Shown here piece by piece: positions 30,369-36,169 of a stretch of 45,039 bases of DNA. Position 1 is the stretch's first letter; every line of letters starts with the position of its first letter. The notes below the pieces were generated by a model. That model ran no database searches. It worked only from the letters and a program-made list of their open reading frames with translations, and was not told the origin of the DNA. The stretch comes from a virus. The position numbers were made by a program, and so were the translations under genes. The stretch lies in IMG/VR virus record IMGVR_UViG_3300033571_006088, positions 1 to 45,039 of that record; one strand, written 5' to 3'.

Positions 30369-30395
30369 AAAAAAGCAGGGAATAACCCCTGCTTT
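30369..30395 (-). terminator. Rho-independent terminator
   Basis: On the minus strand AAAGCAGGG(G) and its complement flank a 5-nt loop, followed by TTTTTTATTG. It is a textbook intrinsic terminator located 8 bp after the stop of the 47-aa gene and 60 bp before the next start. It separates the glycosyltransferase cluster from the baseplate operon. Confidence 0.88.
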
Positions 30396-30402
30396 ATCTA
30401 TA

Positions 30403-30546
30403 TTATTTGCCTTGTCCTCTGTATTTTTTCTTTGCACCATTACTAGAGGTAGAAGACAGTTTAGTATGTTGGGACATTCCTTGACGAGTCTTCTTTGGTT
30501 TACCTTCAATAATGAGTTTATTGGTCAGTGAGGAACGCTTTGCCAT
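30403..30546 (-). CDS. Small basic conserved cyanophage protein
   Basis: 47 aa, strongly basic: MAKRSSLTNKLIIEGKPKKT followed by RQGMSQHTKL and ending KKKYRGQGK. Family members of similar length occur in many T4-like cyanophages near the baseplate genes. An excellent AAGGAG ribosome site lies 7-12 nt before the ATG. The charge suggests nucleic-acid binding, which is inference. A terminator follows. Confidence 0.82.
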   Translation of the reverse strand: MAKRSSLTNKLIIEGKPKKTRQGMSQHTKLSSTSSNGAKKKYRGQGK

Positions 30547-30558
30547 AATCTTATCTCC

Positions 30559-30714
30559 TTAAGGTCTTAGACATTCTACCACAAGATCATCTGGTTTGGG
30601 AACCCCTGTCTCATAATATTGTTGAGACAGTTCATCCATCACCTCAAACATGTCTTCTTCTGAAAGATTGTTATAAATCACTCTTTCATTACAAAGAATG
30701 CGATACTTGTCCAT
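30559..30714 (-). CDS. Small acidic conserved cyanophage protein
   Basis: 51 aa: starts MDKYRILCNERVIYNNLSEE and contains EVMDELSQQYYETGVPKPDD. Similar short proteins with the NxRVIYNNLxEEE-xxF motif are common in cyanophages. The stop is 12 bp before the start of the basic 47-aa gene and carries its ribosome site. The start is 3 bp after the glycosyltransferase stop. Confidence 0.82.
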   Translation of the reverse strand: MDKYRILCNERVIYNNLSEEDMFEVMDELSQQYYETGVPKPDDLVVECLRP

Positions 30715-30717
30715 AGA

Positions 30718-31473
30718 TCAAATGACTCTGGTTTTCTCGTGTCCAACTCTAATCTGTGGATGGCACCAAATCTCAAAACCACACTTACGAGTAGCATCAA
30801 GACAGAATGAAACATCCTCTCCACACATGTCCTGGACCTCTCCAGACTCAAAGACTTGCATCTGTGGTGCAAACCATGGATACTTCATTTCAGGGTGCTC
30901 AAAGACCCCTTTCTTAAGGAGTACCCAACCAAAACCAGTATAGTCTACAGTGAATGGTTTCTTTCTATTACCAATGGTATCAACCATTTCATGATTCATG
31001 ACTCCACCATTGCTCTTGAAGTTAGCTTCATCTGCCCAATGCGCAACTGATGTAGTTCTACCATCCTCTGTGGCATACCAACCACATGCAATGTCCTTAT
31101 CCATTTGAACCAGTGCCCAGAAAGCATCTGTATTGAATACAATATCACTATCAATCCATAGTTGATAATCATAATTGAGGTTGCCTTGCCAGGGCACCTG
31201 ATCTGGTCCTGCAAGCACATTTGCACCTAGTACCTTACATCTAGCAAAGTTAACCATGCTAGAGTAGTCCTGAGAGATTTGAATACTTGCTCCTGCCTGT
31301 ACTAGATCAAAGCACAGTTGAACGAAGTTCTTCAGGAAAATATATGATACACCTCTTCCAGGTAAACAGAATACAATTGTTTTACCCTTAATCCTTTCTA
31401 GACATTCTTGAATGTTAAAAAGGGGTGTTTCTTGTTCTTGTTGTTTTGCCTTTACTGTAAATCCTTTTGACAT
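30718..31473 (-). CDS. GT-A type glycosyltransferase-like protein
   Basis: 251 aa. KTIVFCLPGRGVSYIFLKNF (about residues 31-50) looks like the nucleotide-sugar-binding start of a GT-A fold. YQLWIDSDIVFN contains Asp108-Ser-Asp110, the DxD motif for metal and sugar nucleotide. GEDVSFCLDATRKCGFEIWC (about 219-238) resembles the acceptor-side ED block of family-2-type enzymes. Cyanophages often carry such genes beside structural modules; the target (virion protein or hydroxymethylated base) cannot be told. It is preceded by a late-promoter motif and a hairpin in the leader. Confidence 0.78.
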   Translation of the reverse strand: MSKGFTVKAKQQEQETPLFNIQECLERIKGKTIVFCLPGRGVSYIFLKNFVQLCFDLVQAGASIQISQDYSSMVNFARCKVLGANVLAGPDQVPWQGNLNYDYQLWIDSDIVFNTDAFWALVQMDKDIACGWYATEDGRTTSVAHWADEANFKSNGGVMNHEMVDTIGNRKKPFTVDYTGFGWVLLKKGVFEHPEMKYPWFAPQMQVFESGEVQDMCGEDVSFCLDATRKCGFEIWCHPQIRVGHEKTRVI

Positions 31474-31494
31474 AAAAATTTCAAGTTGTGATGT

Positions 31495-31532
31495 ACGTAC
31501 GTATCAACTCAAATGATACTGCACTATTTATT
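31495..31532 (-). promoter_or_regulatory. Late promoter with leader hairpin upstream of glycosyltransferase
   Basis: AATAAATA at 31525-31532 (minus strand), 52 bp upstream of the ATG. The predicted transcript start is followed by an inverted repeat GTATCA-N7-TGATAC (31501-31519) and the palindrome TACGTACGTA (31494-31503). No early-type cassette is present, so this marks the switch from early-region to late-region control. Confidence 0.5.
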
Positions 31533-31582
31533 TGGTGTCAATGGTCCTTATTATGAGAGAAATTCGGGGTAGGTCCAATATT

Positions 31583-31984
31583 TTAAGAGAAATCCGCCTC
31601 ACTGTTACTCAAATACATTGTATCAGGATTTAACTGATCCTCTTCAAGATCCTTCATAAGATCATCAAGATTATCAAAGGGTATCAATTTTTCCTTACCA
31701 GTTTTCACATCATCTACCAGCTGCATCAGATGTTCTAGAAAGGATCTGGGATAGGTATCATCTTCATTAAGTGACACCCAGAACCATTCATAACACTCTG
31801 TGAATGGGTCATCGTTATGAAGGAGGGTATAGTCCTTATAATTGTCTGTCATAAGGTCTGCCCATATTCTATATGCTCCTCTGATACTTTGCCATCCTGT
31901 CATCCAACAATGACCAATCCAATACTCAAACCAATTGAGTTTGATCTTTTCTTTGTCCGTTGCAAGTAATGAATTAGTAATCAT
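31583..31984 (-). CDS. Hypothetical acidic protein, 133 aa
   Basis: Not recognised. Trp- and Asp/Glu-rich (WFEYWIGHCWMTGWQSIRGA near the N-terminus; DDVKTGKEKLIPFDNLDDLM later). The start overlaps the stop of the upstream membrane-protein gene (ATGA), so it is translationally coupled. It is the last gene of the operon transcribed from the promoter at 32828-32856. No terminator is obvious before the late promoter that follows. Confidence 0.75.
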   Translation of the reverse strand: MITNSLLATDKEKIKLNWFEYWIGHCWMTGWQSIRGAYRIWADLMTDNYKDYTLLHNDDPFTECYEWFWVSLNEDDTYPRSFLEHLMQLVDDVKTGKEKLIPFDNLDDLMKDLEEDQLNPDTMYLSNSEADFS

Positions 31985-32193
31985 GTGTGGTGCCTCTTAC
32001 ATTGAATTTCGTAATTTGGAAAGTGATGCGTCCTAAGTGCATTGTATACAATAAATGCATTAGTTATAAAAATTGACAGAAACATCACCATACGAAGCAC
32101 TGCAACCTGATCTGCTTCTTTGTCTGTATTACCACTCTTTTCCCCTAGAGACTTTGCCACAAGCCTCCACATGGTATTCTTATTCTTTTTCAT
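31981..32193 (-). CDS. Small single-pass membrane protein
   Basis: 70 aa. The N-terminus (MKKNKNTMWRLVAKSLGEKS) is basic, followed by a hydrophobic helix at about residues 33-55 (VLRMVMFLSIFITNAFIVYN). The pattern WRLxAKSLGEKSG-x5-DKEAD followed by one membrane helix is a recurrent small cyanophage family of unknown function. The start directly follows the preceding stop (TGAATG). Confidence 0.8.
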   Translation of the reverse strand: MKKNKNTMWRLVAKSLGEKSGNTDKEADQVAVLRMVMFLSIFITNAFIVYNALRTHHFPNYEIQCKRHHT

Positions 32194-32346
32194 TCATCCA
32201 AATACCTCAACTTTACTAATGCTGACACTCTGACATTCATAATATGATCTGAGTTGCTTTGAACTCATTGGACTATTAACAGGAAAGGAAATCCAGACAG
32301 TTAATCCATTCACAATACTATACAAAGTCACTGCATACCTATTCAT
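32194..32346 (-). CDS. Hypothetical 50-aa protein
   Basis: Starts MNRYAVTLYSIVNGLTVWIS; no recognised family. The ribosome site GGGAG is about 8 nt before the ATG, and the TGA stop is immediately followed by the ATG of the membrane-protein gene. The ribosome site and coupling support it despite its size. Confidence 0.65.
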   Translation of the reverse strand: MNRYAVTLYSIVNGLTVWISFPVNSPMSSKQLRSYYECQSVSISKVEVFG

Positions 32347-32370
32347 TCTGCAATCTCCCTCAATGTACTA

Positions 32371-32547
32371 TCATACCTCACAATTGCATCCTTGGCAACC
32401 AATACTAACTATCACAAACTCTTCTACCTGAAATGAGGTAGAGAATCCTGCACTAATCATATTGGAAACTCCTGTGAGTGCTTCCTTGCATTCTGCTAAT
32501 GTACCCTCACAAAATATCCTATCTCTTGCAATTAACCTATATTTCAT
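32371..32547 (-). CDS. Hypothetical 58-aa protein, start uncertain
   Basis: Starts MKYRLIARDRIFCEGTLAEC and ends with a Cys-rich tail (GCQGCNCEV). I chose the ATG at 32545-32547 because an AGGA ribosome site lies 7 nt upstream and the sequence then reads as a normal small phage protein. The frame stays open to an ATG at 32719-32721, which would give 116 aa; that extension contains three runs of seven to nine A and has a poorer ribosome site, so it may be leader or a decayed reading frame. First gene after the promoter at 32828-32856. Confidence 0.6.
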   Translation of the reverse strand: MKYRLIARDRIFCEGTLAECKEALTGVSNMISAGFSTSFQVEEFVIVSIGCQGCNCEV

Positions 32548-32827
32548 TTTTTTCCTGGGAGAATTTTTTTTTCTATAATGGGACCCAACTATATTTAATG
32601 TTTCTCTGAGGCAACTCACAATATAACTCACCTCATCGCTGGGACCAATTGTAGTTCCATACAGACCCTCATAGATTAACCTTATGGGGGATTTTTTTGT
32701 ACTCAGAATTTTTTTAATCATCTTTATATCGTTCTCTCAAATTGTCACCTCTGTAGGTTAGGGTAGTTTGGATTTTTCGCATTACCCGCCCCCACCCCAC
32801 ATAATATAACAAAACAACTGCGAATTC

Positions 32828-32856
32828 ACTATAACACAAACACTGCACTTTGTCAA
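32828..32856 (-). promoter_or_regulatory. Strong sigma70-type promoter, minus strand
   Basis: On the minus strand TTGACA (32851-32856) and TATAGT (32828-32833) are separated by exactly 17 bp. It would start transcripts near 32821 and drive the 58-, 50-, 70- and 133-aa genes. It lacks the inverted repeat found at the accessory cassettes, so it is likely a differently regulated host-polymerase promoter. Confidence 0.75.
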
Positions 32857-32905
32857 CCCCTGTATTCACTGAAACCCACACATCTCATCACTGTCTTATA
32901 CTGAG

Positions 32906-33277
32906 TTTTCCACAAGTTAACTATACTTTTCCACAGGTTTTCCACAGGTTTGACTATAGTTTTCCACAGGTTTGACTATAGTTTTCCACAGGCATATTCA
33001 CTGTGTCTCACTATAATCCTAGTCCCTCACTGTGTTCTCACTGATTCTCACTTAAGACCTGTGGAAAACTATACTGTCAAGGGGGCATGTGCCAGTCCTC
33101 TGAGTGTCTGGGGGTGCTTGACTTTTCAGAGAGTTTGTGATAGAATGTGGGCCAAGATCACAAGAAAATCACACATTTAGTAAACAATATACATCACAAC
33201 ACTACATTTATTAACACATTTAATTTATTAACAATTCAACACAATATCTGTGGAAAACTATCATAAACTGTGGAAAA
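32906..33277. other. DnaA-box cluster, candidate replication origin or DnaA decoy
   Basis: Exact TTTTCCACA occurs on the plus strand at 32906, 32927, 32938, 32960 and 32982 and on the minus strand at 33060-33068, 33249-33257 and 33269-33277. TTTTCCACA is the DnaA-box form described for cyanobacteria and fits the general TTWTNCACA consensus. Plus-strand spacings are 21, 11, 22 and 22 bp, near whole helical turns. 32938-32959 and 32960-32981 are identical 22-bp tandem repeats followed by half a unit. The flanks are also conserved (ATAG before, GG or G after), so a protein other than DnaA cannot be excluded. The last two boxes lie in the 3' end of the 76-aa gene. Confidence 0.7.
33118..33146 (+). 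promoter_or_regulatory. Sigma70-type promoter on the plus strand
   Basis: TTGACT (33118-33123) and TAGAAT (33141-33146) with a 17-bp spacer, preceded on the other side by the DnaA-box cluster. It points against all genes in the window, toward the AT-rich stretch at 33170-33240, and would give an RNA antisense to the 76-aa gene. It could be an origin primer or regulatory RNA promoter, or a chance match. Confidence 0.5.
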
Positions 33278-33466
33278 CTTCTCATCTAACTCTCCCCACA
33301 GTGCTGTCACATAATCATACTCAATCCAGGCACTTTCCTTATCACCATTGGGATCTAATTGCCTTGCCTTACTATACTCATGTATCCGCAGTTCCCATAC
33401 ACCTTTGAGAATACGATTAGCATCCTCCTGGCATAACTCAAGTTGAAACACTTTGTTCTCTTTCAT
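33236..33466 (-). CDS. Hypothetical early protein, 76 aa
   Basis: Starts MKENKVFQLELCQEDANRIL; acidic, with Trp-containing helices (RILKGVWELRIHEYSKARQL). No family recognised. It is the last gene of a five-gene operon from cassette P1 (34323-34390), separated by 1 bp from the previous stop. Its final codons (FSTVYDSFPQ) are encoded by two TTTTCCACA boxes 20 bp apart, so the origin-like repeats extend into coding DNA. Confidence 0.75.
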   Translation of the reverse strand: MKENKVFQLELCQEDANRILKGVWELRIHEYSKARQLDPNGDKESAWIEYDYVTALWGELDEKFSTVYDSFPQILC

Positions 33467-33467
33467 T

Positions 33468-33680
33468 CTAACTTAGCACATGAACATAATCAATGGAATT
33501 GATACACCAACCAGATGCACATGTAATCTCTTCAACTAGATCATCTTCATCATCTGCATCCCAATTTGTTCCTATGTATTCATCTCTTAATTCTTGTTGA
33601 ACTTGCTCCTGAATGTGTTCGGGAATACTATCATCATCAGTGGAAAGATCAAACTCAATGGATGTAATTTGAAACATCAT
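33468..33680 (-). CDS. Small acidic conserved phage protein
   Basis: 70 aa, strongly acidic: MFQITSIEFDLSTDDDSIPE and NWDADDEDDLVEEIT, ending CASGWCINSIDYVHVLS. The GWCI/VxSIDY ending with an Asp-rich middle is a recurrent cyanophage small-protein family of unknown function. There are two consecutive ATG codons at the start; either may be used. Confidence 0.78.
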   Translation of the reverse strand: MMFQITSIEFDLSTDDDSIPEHIQEQVQQELRDEYIGTNWDADDEDDLVEEITCASGWCINSIDYVHVLS

Positions 33681-33685
33681 AATTA

Positions 33686-33913
33686 TCAGAGAATAGTATC
33701 AGGATCAGCACCAACTTGTTTAATCATCTCAGGAAGTTCATCATCAAAATAATTAGCAACCTCATTGAGAAGATCCTCCTCTGACAAACGTTCTGCATTG
33801 TTGACGATAGTATCATAGACAAATTGTTCCATGGTTTTTAGATCCATTCCATCCACAAGTTTCTCAGCATAAAGAGAAACAAGTTCATCAAATTGAGTAG
33901 AGGTTAGAGTCAT
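33686..33913 (-). CDS. MTLTS-family acidic early protein
   Basis: 75 aa. MTLTSTQFDELVSLYAEKLV followed by DGMDLKTMEQFVYD resembles the protein encoded at 38949-39236 (MTLTSEQISDL, DSMDMDDLVSYAV), so the window has two members of this cyanophage family. All helical and acidic; function unknown. The ATG overlaps the stop of the 42-aa gene (ATGA), indicating coupled translation. Confidence 0.8.
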   Translation of the reverse strand: MTLTSTQFDELVSLYAEKLVDGMDLKTMEQFVYDTIVNNAERLSEEDLLNEVANYFDDELPEMIKQVGADPDTIL

Positions 33914-34038
33914 TTGGTTTCTTGGAGTTTCTTAATTGCAGTGGTGATAGATGTGGTCAGCATAATACAAACATCTTGTTTGCACACAGCATAAACAGGT
34001 TGCTTAGTATTGATGTCGAACGTGTACTTAATGGTCAT
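33910..34038 (-). CDS. Hypothetical 42-aa protein
   Basis: Starts MTIKYTFDINTKQPVYAVCK and ends AIKKLQETK. No family recognised. Supported by position: it fills the gap between the 93-aa gene (stop 6 bp away) and the MTLTS gene, with which it shares an ATGA overlap, leaving no unexplained space in the operon. Confidence 0.65.
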   Translation of the reverse strand: MTIKYTFDINTKQPVYAVCKQDVCIMLTTSITTAIKKLQETK

Positions 34039-34044
34039 TTGATT

Positions 34045-34326
34045 TCAGTTAGTGTGGAGGTCAAACATCATTTCATTGATCTCATCATGGTTGATCTTTT
34101 CATCATCCCACTTAACATCATCAGCAGTGGTGAACTTATCACAATTCATCATGCAACGAATGAACTTAGTGTAGGGAGTTTCATCATCATTTTTGTACTC
34201 TACACATACAATAGCAGTGTTATACAGAAACTGATTGTTTTGCATCCAAAGGGATACATTCCAGGTTTCATAGTTTGCCCAACCATTATAAGTTTGCTGG
34301 GTCATTGCAGTGGTTTCATTCATCAT
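34045..34326 (-). CDS. NGWxNYETW-motif early protein (DUF7249-like)
   Basis: 93 aa. YNGWANYETWNVSLWMQNNQ (about residues 13-32) is the hallmark of a widespread phage and bacterial family that I recall as DUF7249; function unknown. First gene of the P1 operon. The first ATG (34324-34326) lies 6 nt after the -10 hexamer, so it would be at the 5' end of the mRNA; the alternatives are the next codon (ATG) or Met8 (MTQQTYNGW). Confidence 0.8.
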   Translation of the reverse strand: MMNETTAMTQQTYNGWANYETWNVSLWMQNNQFLYNTAIVCVEYKNDDETPYTKFIRCMMNCDKFTTADDVKWDDEKINHDEINEMMFDLHTN

Positions 34327-34390
34327 ACATGTATGATAGCACGGATTCAGGGTTTTCGGTAAATGTTTGTGCCAGTTCTACAAGTGGCAC
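34323..34390 (-). promoter_or_regulatory. Early regulatory cassette P1
   Basis: Inverted repeat GTGCCA-N10-TGGCAC (34369-34390), extended -10 TGC-TATCAT (-10 at 34333-34338) and palindrome TCATACATGTATGA (34323-34336) whose right arm holds the start codon. The stretch between IR and -10 (AACATTTACCGAAAACCC) is shared with P2. It controls the 93-, 42-, 75-, 70- and 76-aa genes. Confidence 0.85.
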
Positions 34391-34400
34391 ATCACTATAC

Positions 34401-34607
34401 TCAGGCAGCAATCATTGAGCGCATGTCAACTGATTTTAGTTGCATGTGAACATAATCATAATTCCATTGATCTTGCAAATGATTTTTATACTCTTCAGCA
34501 GCAGATTTGCAATCAAATACTTTCAAAGAATCAAAGGAACATCCTTCATAATCATACCCACCAATCACCACATAAACTTGCATTTGGTTGCTTTTCTCAT
34601 TCATCAT
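34401..34607 (-). CDS. Conserved small phage protein, VYVVIGGYDYEG family
   Basis: 68 aa. VYVVIGGYDYEGCSFDSLKV followed by FDCKSAAEEYKNHLQ is a recurrent cyanophage motif: two beta strands, then a helix preceded by FDC. Function unknown. Single gene under cassette P2. The first ATG is at the predicted transcript start; Met9 (MQVYVV) is the more usual family start. Confidence 0.8.
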   Translation of the reverse strand: MMNEKSNQMQVYVVIGGYDYEGCSFDSLKVFDCKSAAEEYKNHLQDQWNYDYVHMQLKSVDMRSMIAA

Positions 34608-34671
34608 ACAAGTATGATAGCACGGATTCAGGGTTTTCGGTAAATGTTTGTGCCACTTTGATTAGTGGCAC
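34604..34671 (-). promoter_or_regulatory. Early regulatory cassette P2
   Basis: Inverted repeat GTGCCACT-N6-AGTGGCAC (34650-34671, eight-base arms, the most regular in the set), -10 TATCAT at 34614-34619 with TGC before it, and palindrome TCATACTTGTATGA (34604-34617). The IR is better matched than in P1 although its loop differs, which supports selection on symmetry. It controls the 68-aa gene. Confidence 0.85.
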
Positions 34672-34687
34672 ATGGTATCACCCAGGA

Positions 34688-34876
34688 TCAGAAATCAATG
34701 CTATCATCATAATCATTCTCCATGATGTAGGCATCAGTGGGATATGCAACCATAGGAACTTGATCCTCTTGAGTATCTACAACTGCATCAAGTACATTGA
34801 GAAGATCATCACCAGTTTGTGCCTTTGAGAGCATAACCATAGCAGCAATCTTAGGCAGGTTGAGTGTAGCAGTCAT
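34688..34876 (-). CDS. Hypothetical acidic protein, AQTGxxLLxxLDA family
   Basis: 62 aa: MTATLNLPKIAAMVMLSKAQ then TGDDLLNVLDAVVDTQEDQ, with an acidic C-terminus (ENDYDDSIDF). The AQTG-x-(D/E)L-x3-LDA segment is shared with the 56-aa protein at 40427-40597, so the two are paralogues. No Shine-Dalgarno; the leader is pyrimidine-rich. Second gene of the P3 operon, 42 bp after the ArdA-like gene. Function unknown. Confidence 0.75.
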   Translation of the reverse strand: MTATLNLPKIAAMVMLSKAQTGDDLLNVLDAVVDTQEDQVPMVAYPTDAYIMENDYDDSIDF

Positions 34877-34918
34877 GATGTTAATTAGAGTGAAAAAGTG
34901 TTAATGAAAAAGTGTGAT

Positions 34919-35377
34919 TTAGAAGTTGCTAACAAAAACATAACCATCATTGAAGGCAAACTCATAGCGAAGATTGGTCTCCCATGTTGCACTCCAATCT
35001 ACAACCAAATGTGCAGGGGGTTCACCATACACATCACCAGTATATTGCTCTGCAAATTGTTCCTCACTGTCATACTCTCCATAATAGGAATCAGTGAAAT
35101 GTGCAATGTTATCAATACCAAACTCATGAATGAAAGCATCTGCTGCTTCATAACAATAGTTCTCACCTTGCTCTACATATTCTTCATAGAATTGAATGAA
35201 ATTATCATTGCCATGCTCTTCAATGAAGGCAATCATATCATCTAGAGCATAACGTGCATCAGTCAGATCATCAATTTTGTCCTGCACATCTTGAGGGAAA
35301 GTGATAACGGAATCAGTAGACATTTCAGGAGTTTTGAGAGAAATCATTTGGTTGGTTTGTGTTTTTTGATCTTTCAT
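34919..35377 (-). CDS. ArdA-like antirestriction protein
   Basis: 152 aa and very acidic. Residues 94-111 (FTDSYYGEYDSEEQFAEQ) and the ending with a DW-x2-TWETNLRYEF block then DGYVFVSNF resemble ArdA proteins, elongated DNA mimics that block type I restriction enzymes. The N-terminal third (about 25-60) is helical and predicted ArdA-like. The start is set at 35375-35377, 6 nt after the -10 hexamer of P3; the longer open frame begins inside the promoter and is not used. Early expression from P3 fits a defence-evasion role. Similarity was judged by eye. Confidence 0.72.
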   Translation of the reverse strand: MKDQKTQTNQMISLKTPEMSTDSVITFPQDVQDKIDDLTDARYALDDMIAFIEEHGNDNFIQFYEEYVEQGENYCYEAADAFIHEFGIDNIAHFTDSYYGEYDSEEQFAEQYTGDVYGEPPAHLVVDWSATWETNLRYEFAFNDGYVFVSNF

Positions 35378-35441
35378 ACATGTATGATAGCACACTTTTG
35401 GGGTCTGTGCTCATTTAGTGTGCCAGTTCTACAAGTGGCAC
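35374..35441 (-). promoter_or_regulatory. Early regulatory cassette P3
   Basis: Inverted repeat GTGCCA-N10-TGGCAC (35420-35441), TGC-TATCAT (-10 at 35384-35389), palindrome TCATACATGTATGA (35374-35387). A second repeat AGCACA...TGTGCT (35389-35411) spans the spacer; GCACACT there can also pair with AGTGTGC overlapping the first repeat. It controls the ArdA-like and 62-aa genes. Confidence 0.85.
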
Positions 35442-35450
35442 ATGGTATAG

Positions 35451-35645
35451 TCAATCTTCCCTAAGTTTGAATCTTGCCATACCTTTTCTCCTCTCTAGTT
35501 TCTCTAGTTCTAGTTTGATAAGATAATGAGGATTTCTTATCAACAACTCTTGTCTAGTAGGTATAGCAGTATGAGGTTTGTATGCTTGTCTGATGTAAAG
35601 AAAATAGGCAATGTTACCAGGAGATTCTAACTCACTGATCTCCAT
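35451..35645 (-). CDS. Hypothetical 64-aa protein
   Basis: Starts MEISELESPGNIAYFLYIRQ; the C-terminus is basic (LELEKLERRKGMARFKLRED). The ATG at 35643-35645 lies inside the end of the HAD gene, with a 14-bp overlap, so it is probably translated by termination-reinitiation. A longer frame upstream is antisense-like extension within the HAD gene and is not used. No family recognised. Confidence 0.65.
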   Translation of the reverse strand: MEISELESPGNIAYFLYIRQAYKPHTAIPTRQELLIRNPHYLIKLELEKLERRKGMARFKLRED

Positions 35646-36105
35646 AATCTGCCCAGAAAGCATCATTGTGAGAAGGACGAATGCAGTGCACACCATGATC
35701 CTCAATGACTTTTGCATTGAATGGACTATCATCAACCCAGAATTGAATGTCATCCCAGAAACGCAGAATGTCCATCAGTTGATGACCCTTACACTGTGAA
35801 CCAGTTGCATCATCATCTGCATTTTTCATGTAGAGTGCATCAAACTCTGGCAGATGTTGCTGTAACCAATAACCTGTGCCCTCTGCAAATGTATCAGGTC
35901 TGGCAGTAGCAATAACTAGATCAAATCCCATAGATTTGCAGTGCTTAGCAACATCTACAACTGCATCAATAGCAGGGAATTGGTCACATTCTTCAAACCC
36001 TGATTGATCTCCATGATGGCACAATGTGGCATCTAAATCAAACACTACACATTTGGGGTTTGAGATGTTGTAAATGAGTTTTGAGAATGTTTTGTTTTTT
36101 TCCAT
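35632..36105 (-). CDS. HAD-superfamily phosphatase-like protein
   Basis: 157 aa. Motif I is CVVFDLDATL with Asp23 and Asp25; motif II is VIATARP with Thr67; motif IV is FWVDDSPFN with Asp125-Asp126; Lys94 or Lys106 may be the motif III Lys. This is a complete small HAD core, similar to phage 5'(3')-nucleotidase or polynucleotide-kinase phosphatase-type domains; the substrate is unknown. The start MEKNKTFSKL is the ATG 6 nt after the -10 of P4. Confidence 0.82.
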   Translation of the reverse strand: MEKNKTFSKLIYNISNPKCVVFDLDATLCHHGDQSGFEECDQFPAIDAVVDVAKHCKSMGFDLVIATARPDTFAEGTGYWLQQHLPEFDALYMKNADDDATGSQCKGHQLMDILRFWDDIQFWVDDSPFNAKVIEDHGVHCIRPSHNDAFWADYGDQ

Positions 36106-36169
36106 ACCTGTATGGTAGCACGGTTTGAGGGGTTTTGGTAAATATAGCGACCAGTTCTACAACTGGCAC
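36102..36169 (-). promoter_or_regulatory. Early regulatory cassette P4
   Basis: IR with CCAGTT-N4-AACTGG core (36151-36166; same frame as GTGCCA...), TGC-TACCAT (-10 at 36112-36117), palindrome CCATACAGGTATGG (36102-36115). The outer T/A pair of other copies is C/G here on both sides. The upstream gene's TAG stop (36157-36159) lies in the IR loop. It controls the HAD and 64-aa genes. Confidence 0.85.

Larger units (their letters stand above)
32548..33235. other. Non-coding segment with origin-like architecture
   Basis: 688 bp without a convincing gene. It holds six of the eight DnaA-box-like sequences (see 32906-33277), two outward-facing sigma70-type promoters, repeated TTCACT/CTCACT words (at least seven between 32826 and 33052) and a very AT-rich stretch at 33170-33240. 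The small plus-strand open frame across it (32950-33180) reads through the repeats and is not credible. Confidence 0.7.

Noticed and set aside
30063-30509. 148-codon version of the small gene before gp25
   Set aside because: The extension runs through an intrinsic terminator and antisense to nothing plausible; the internal ATG has a strong TAGGAG site and the conserved N-terminus.
32950-33180. Plus-strand open frame of 76 codons across the DnaA-box region
   Set aside because: It reads through the tandem repeats, has no ribosome site, lies opposite to all other genes and its composition (many Cys, Leu, His) is not protein-like for this phage.
34369-34390. Inverted repeats of the cassettes as ordinary rho-independent terminators
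   Set aside because: Most copies have no T tract on the minus strand, arms are only about six bases and their distance to the promoter is constant; only P11 has a convincing terminator, formed by a different pairing.
35721-35909. Plus-strand open frames opposite the HAD gene and other early genes
   Set aside because: Antisense shadows without ribosome sites; all supported genes lie on the minus strand.
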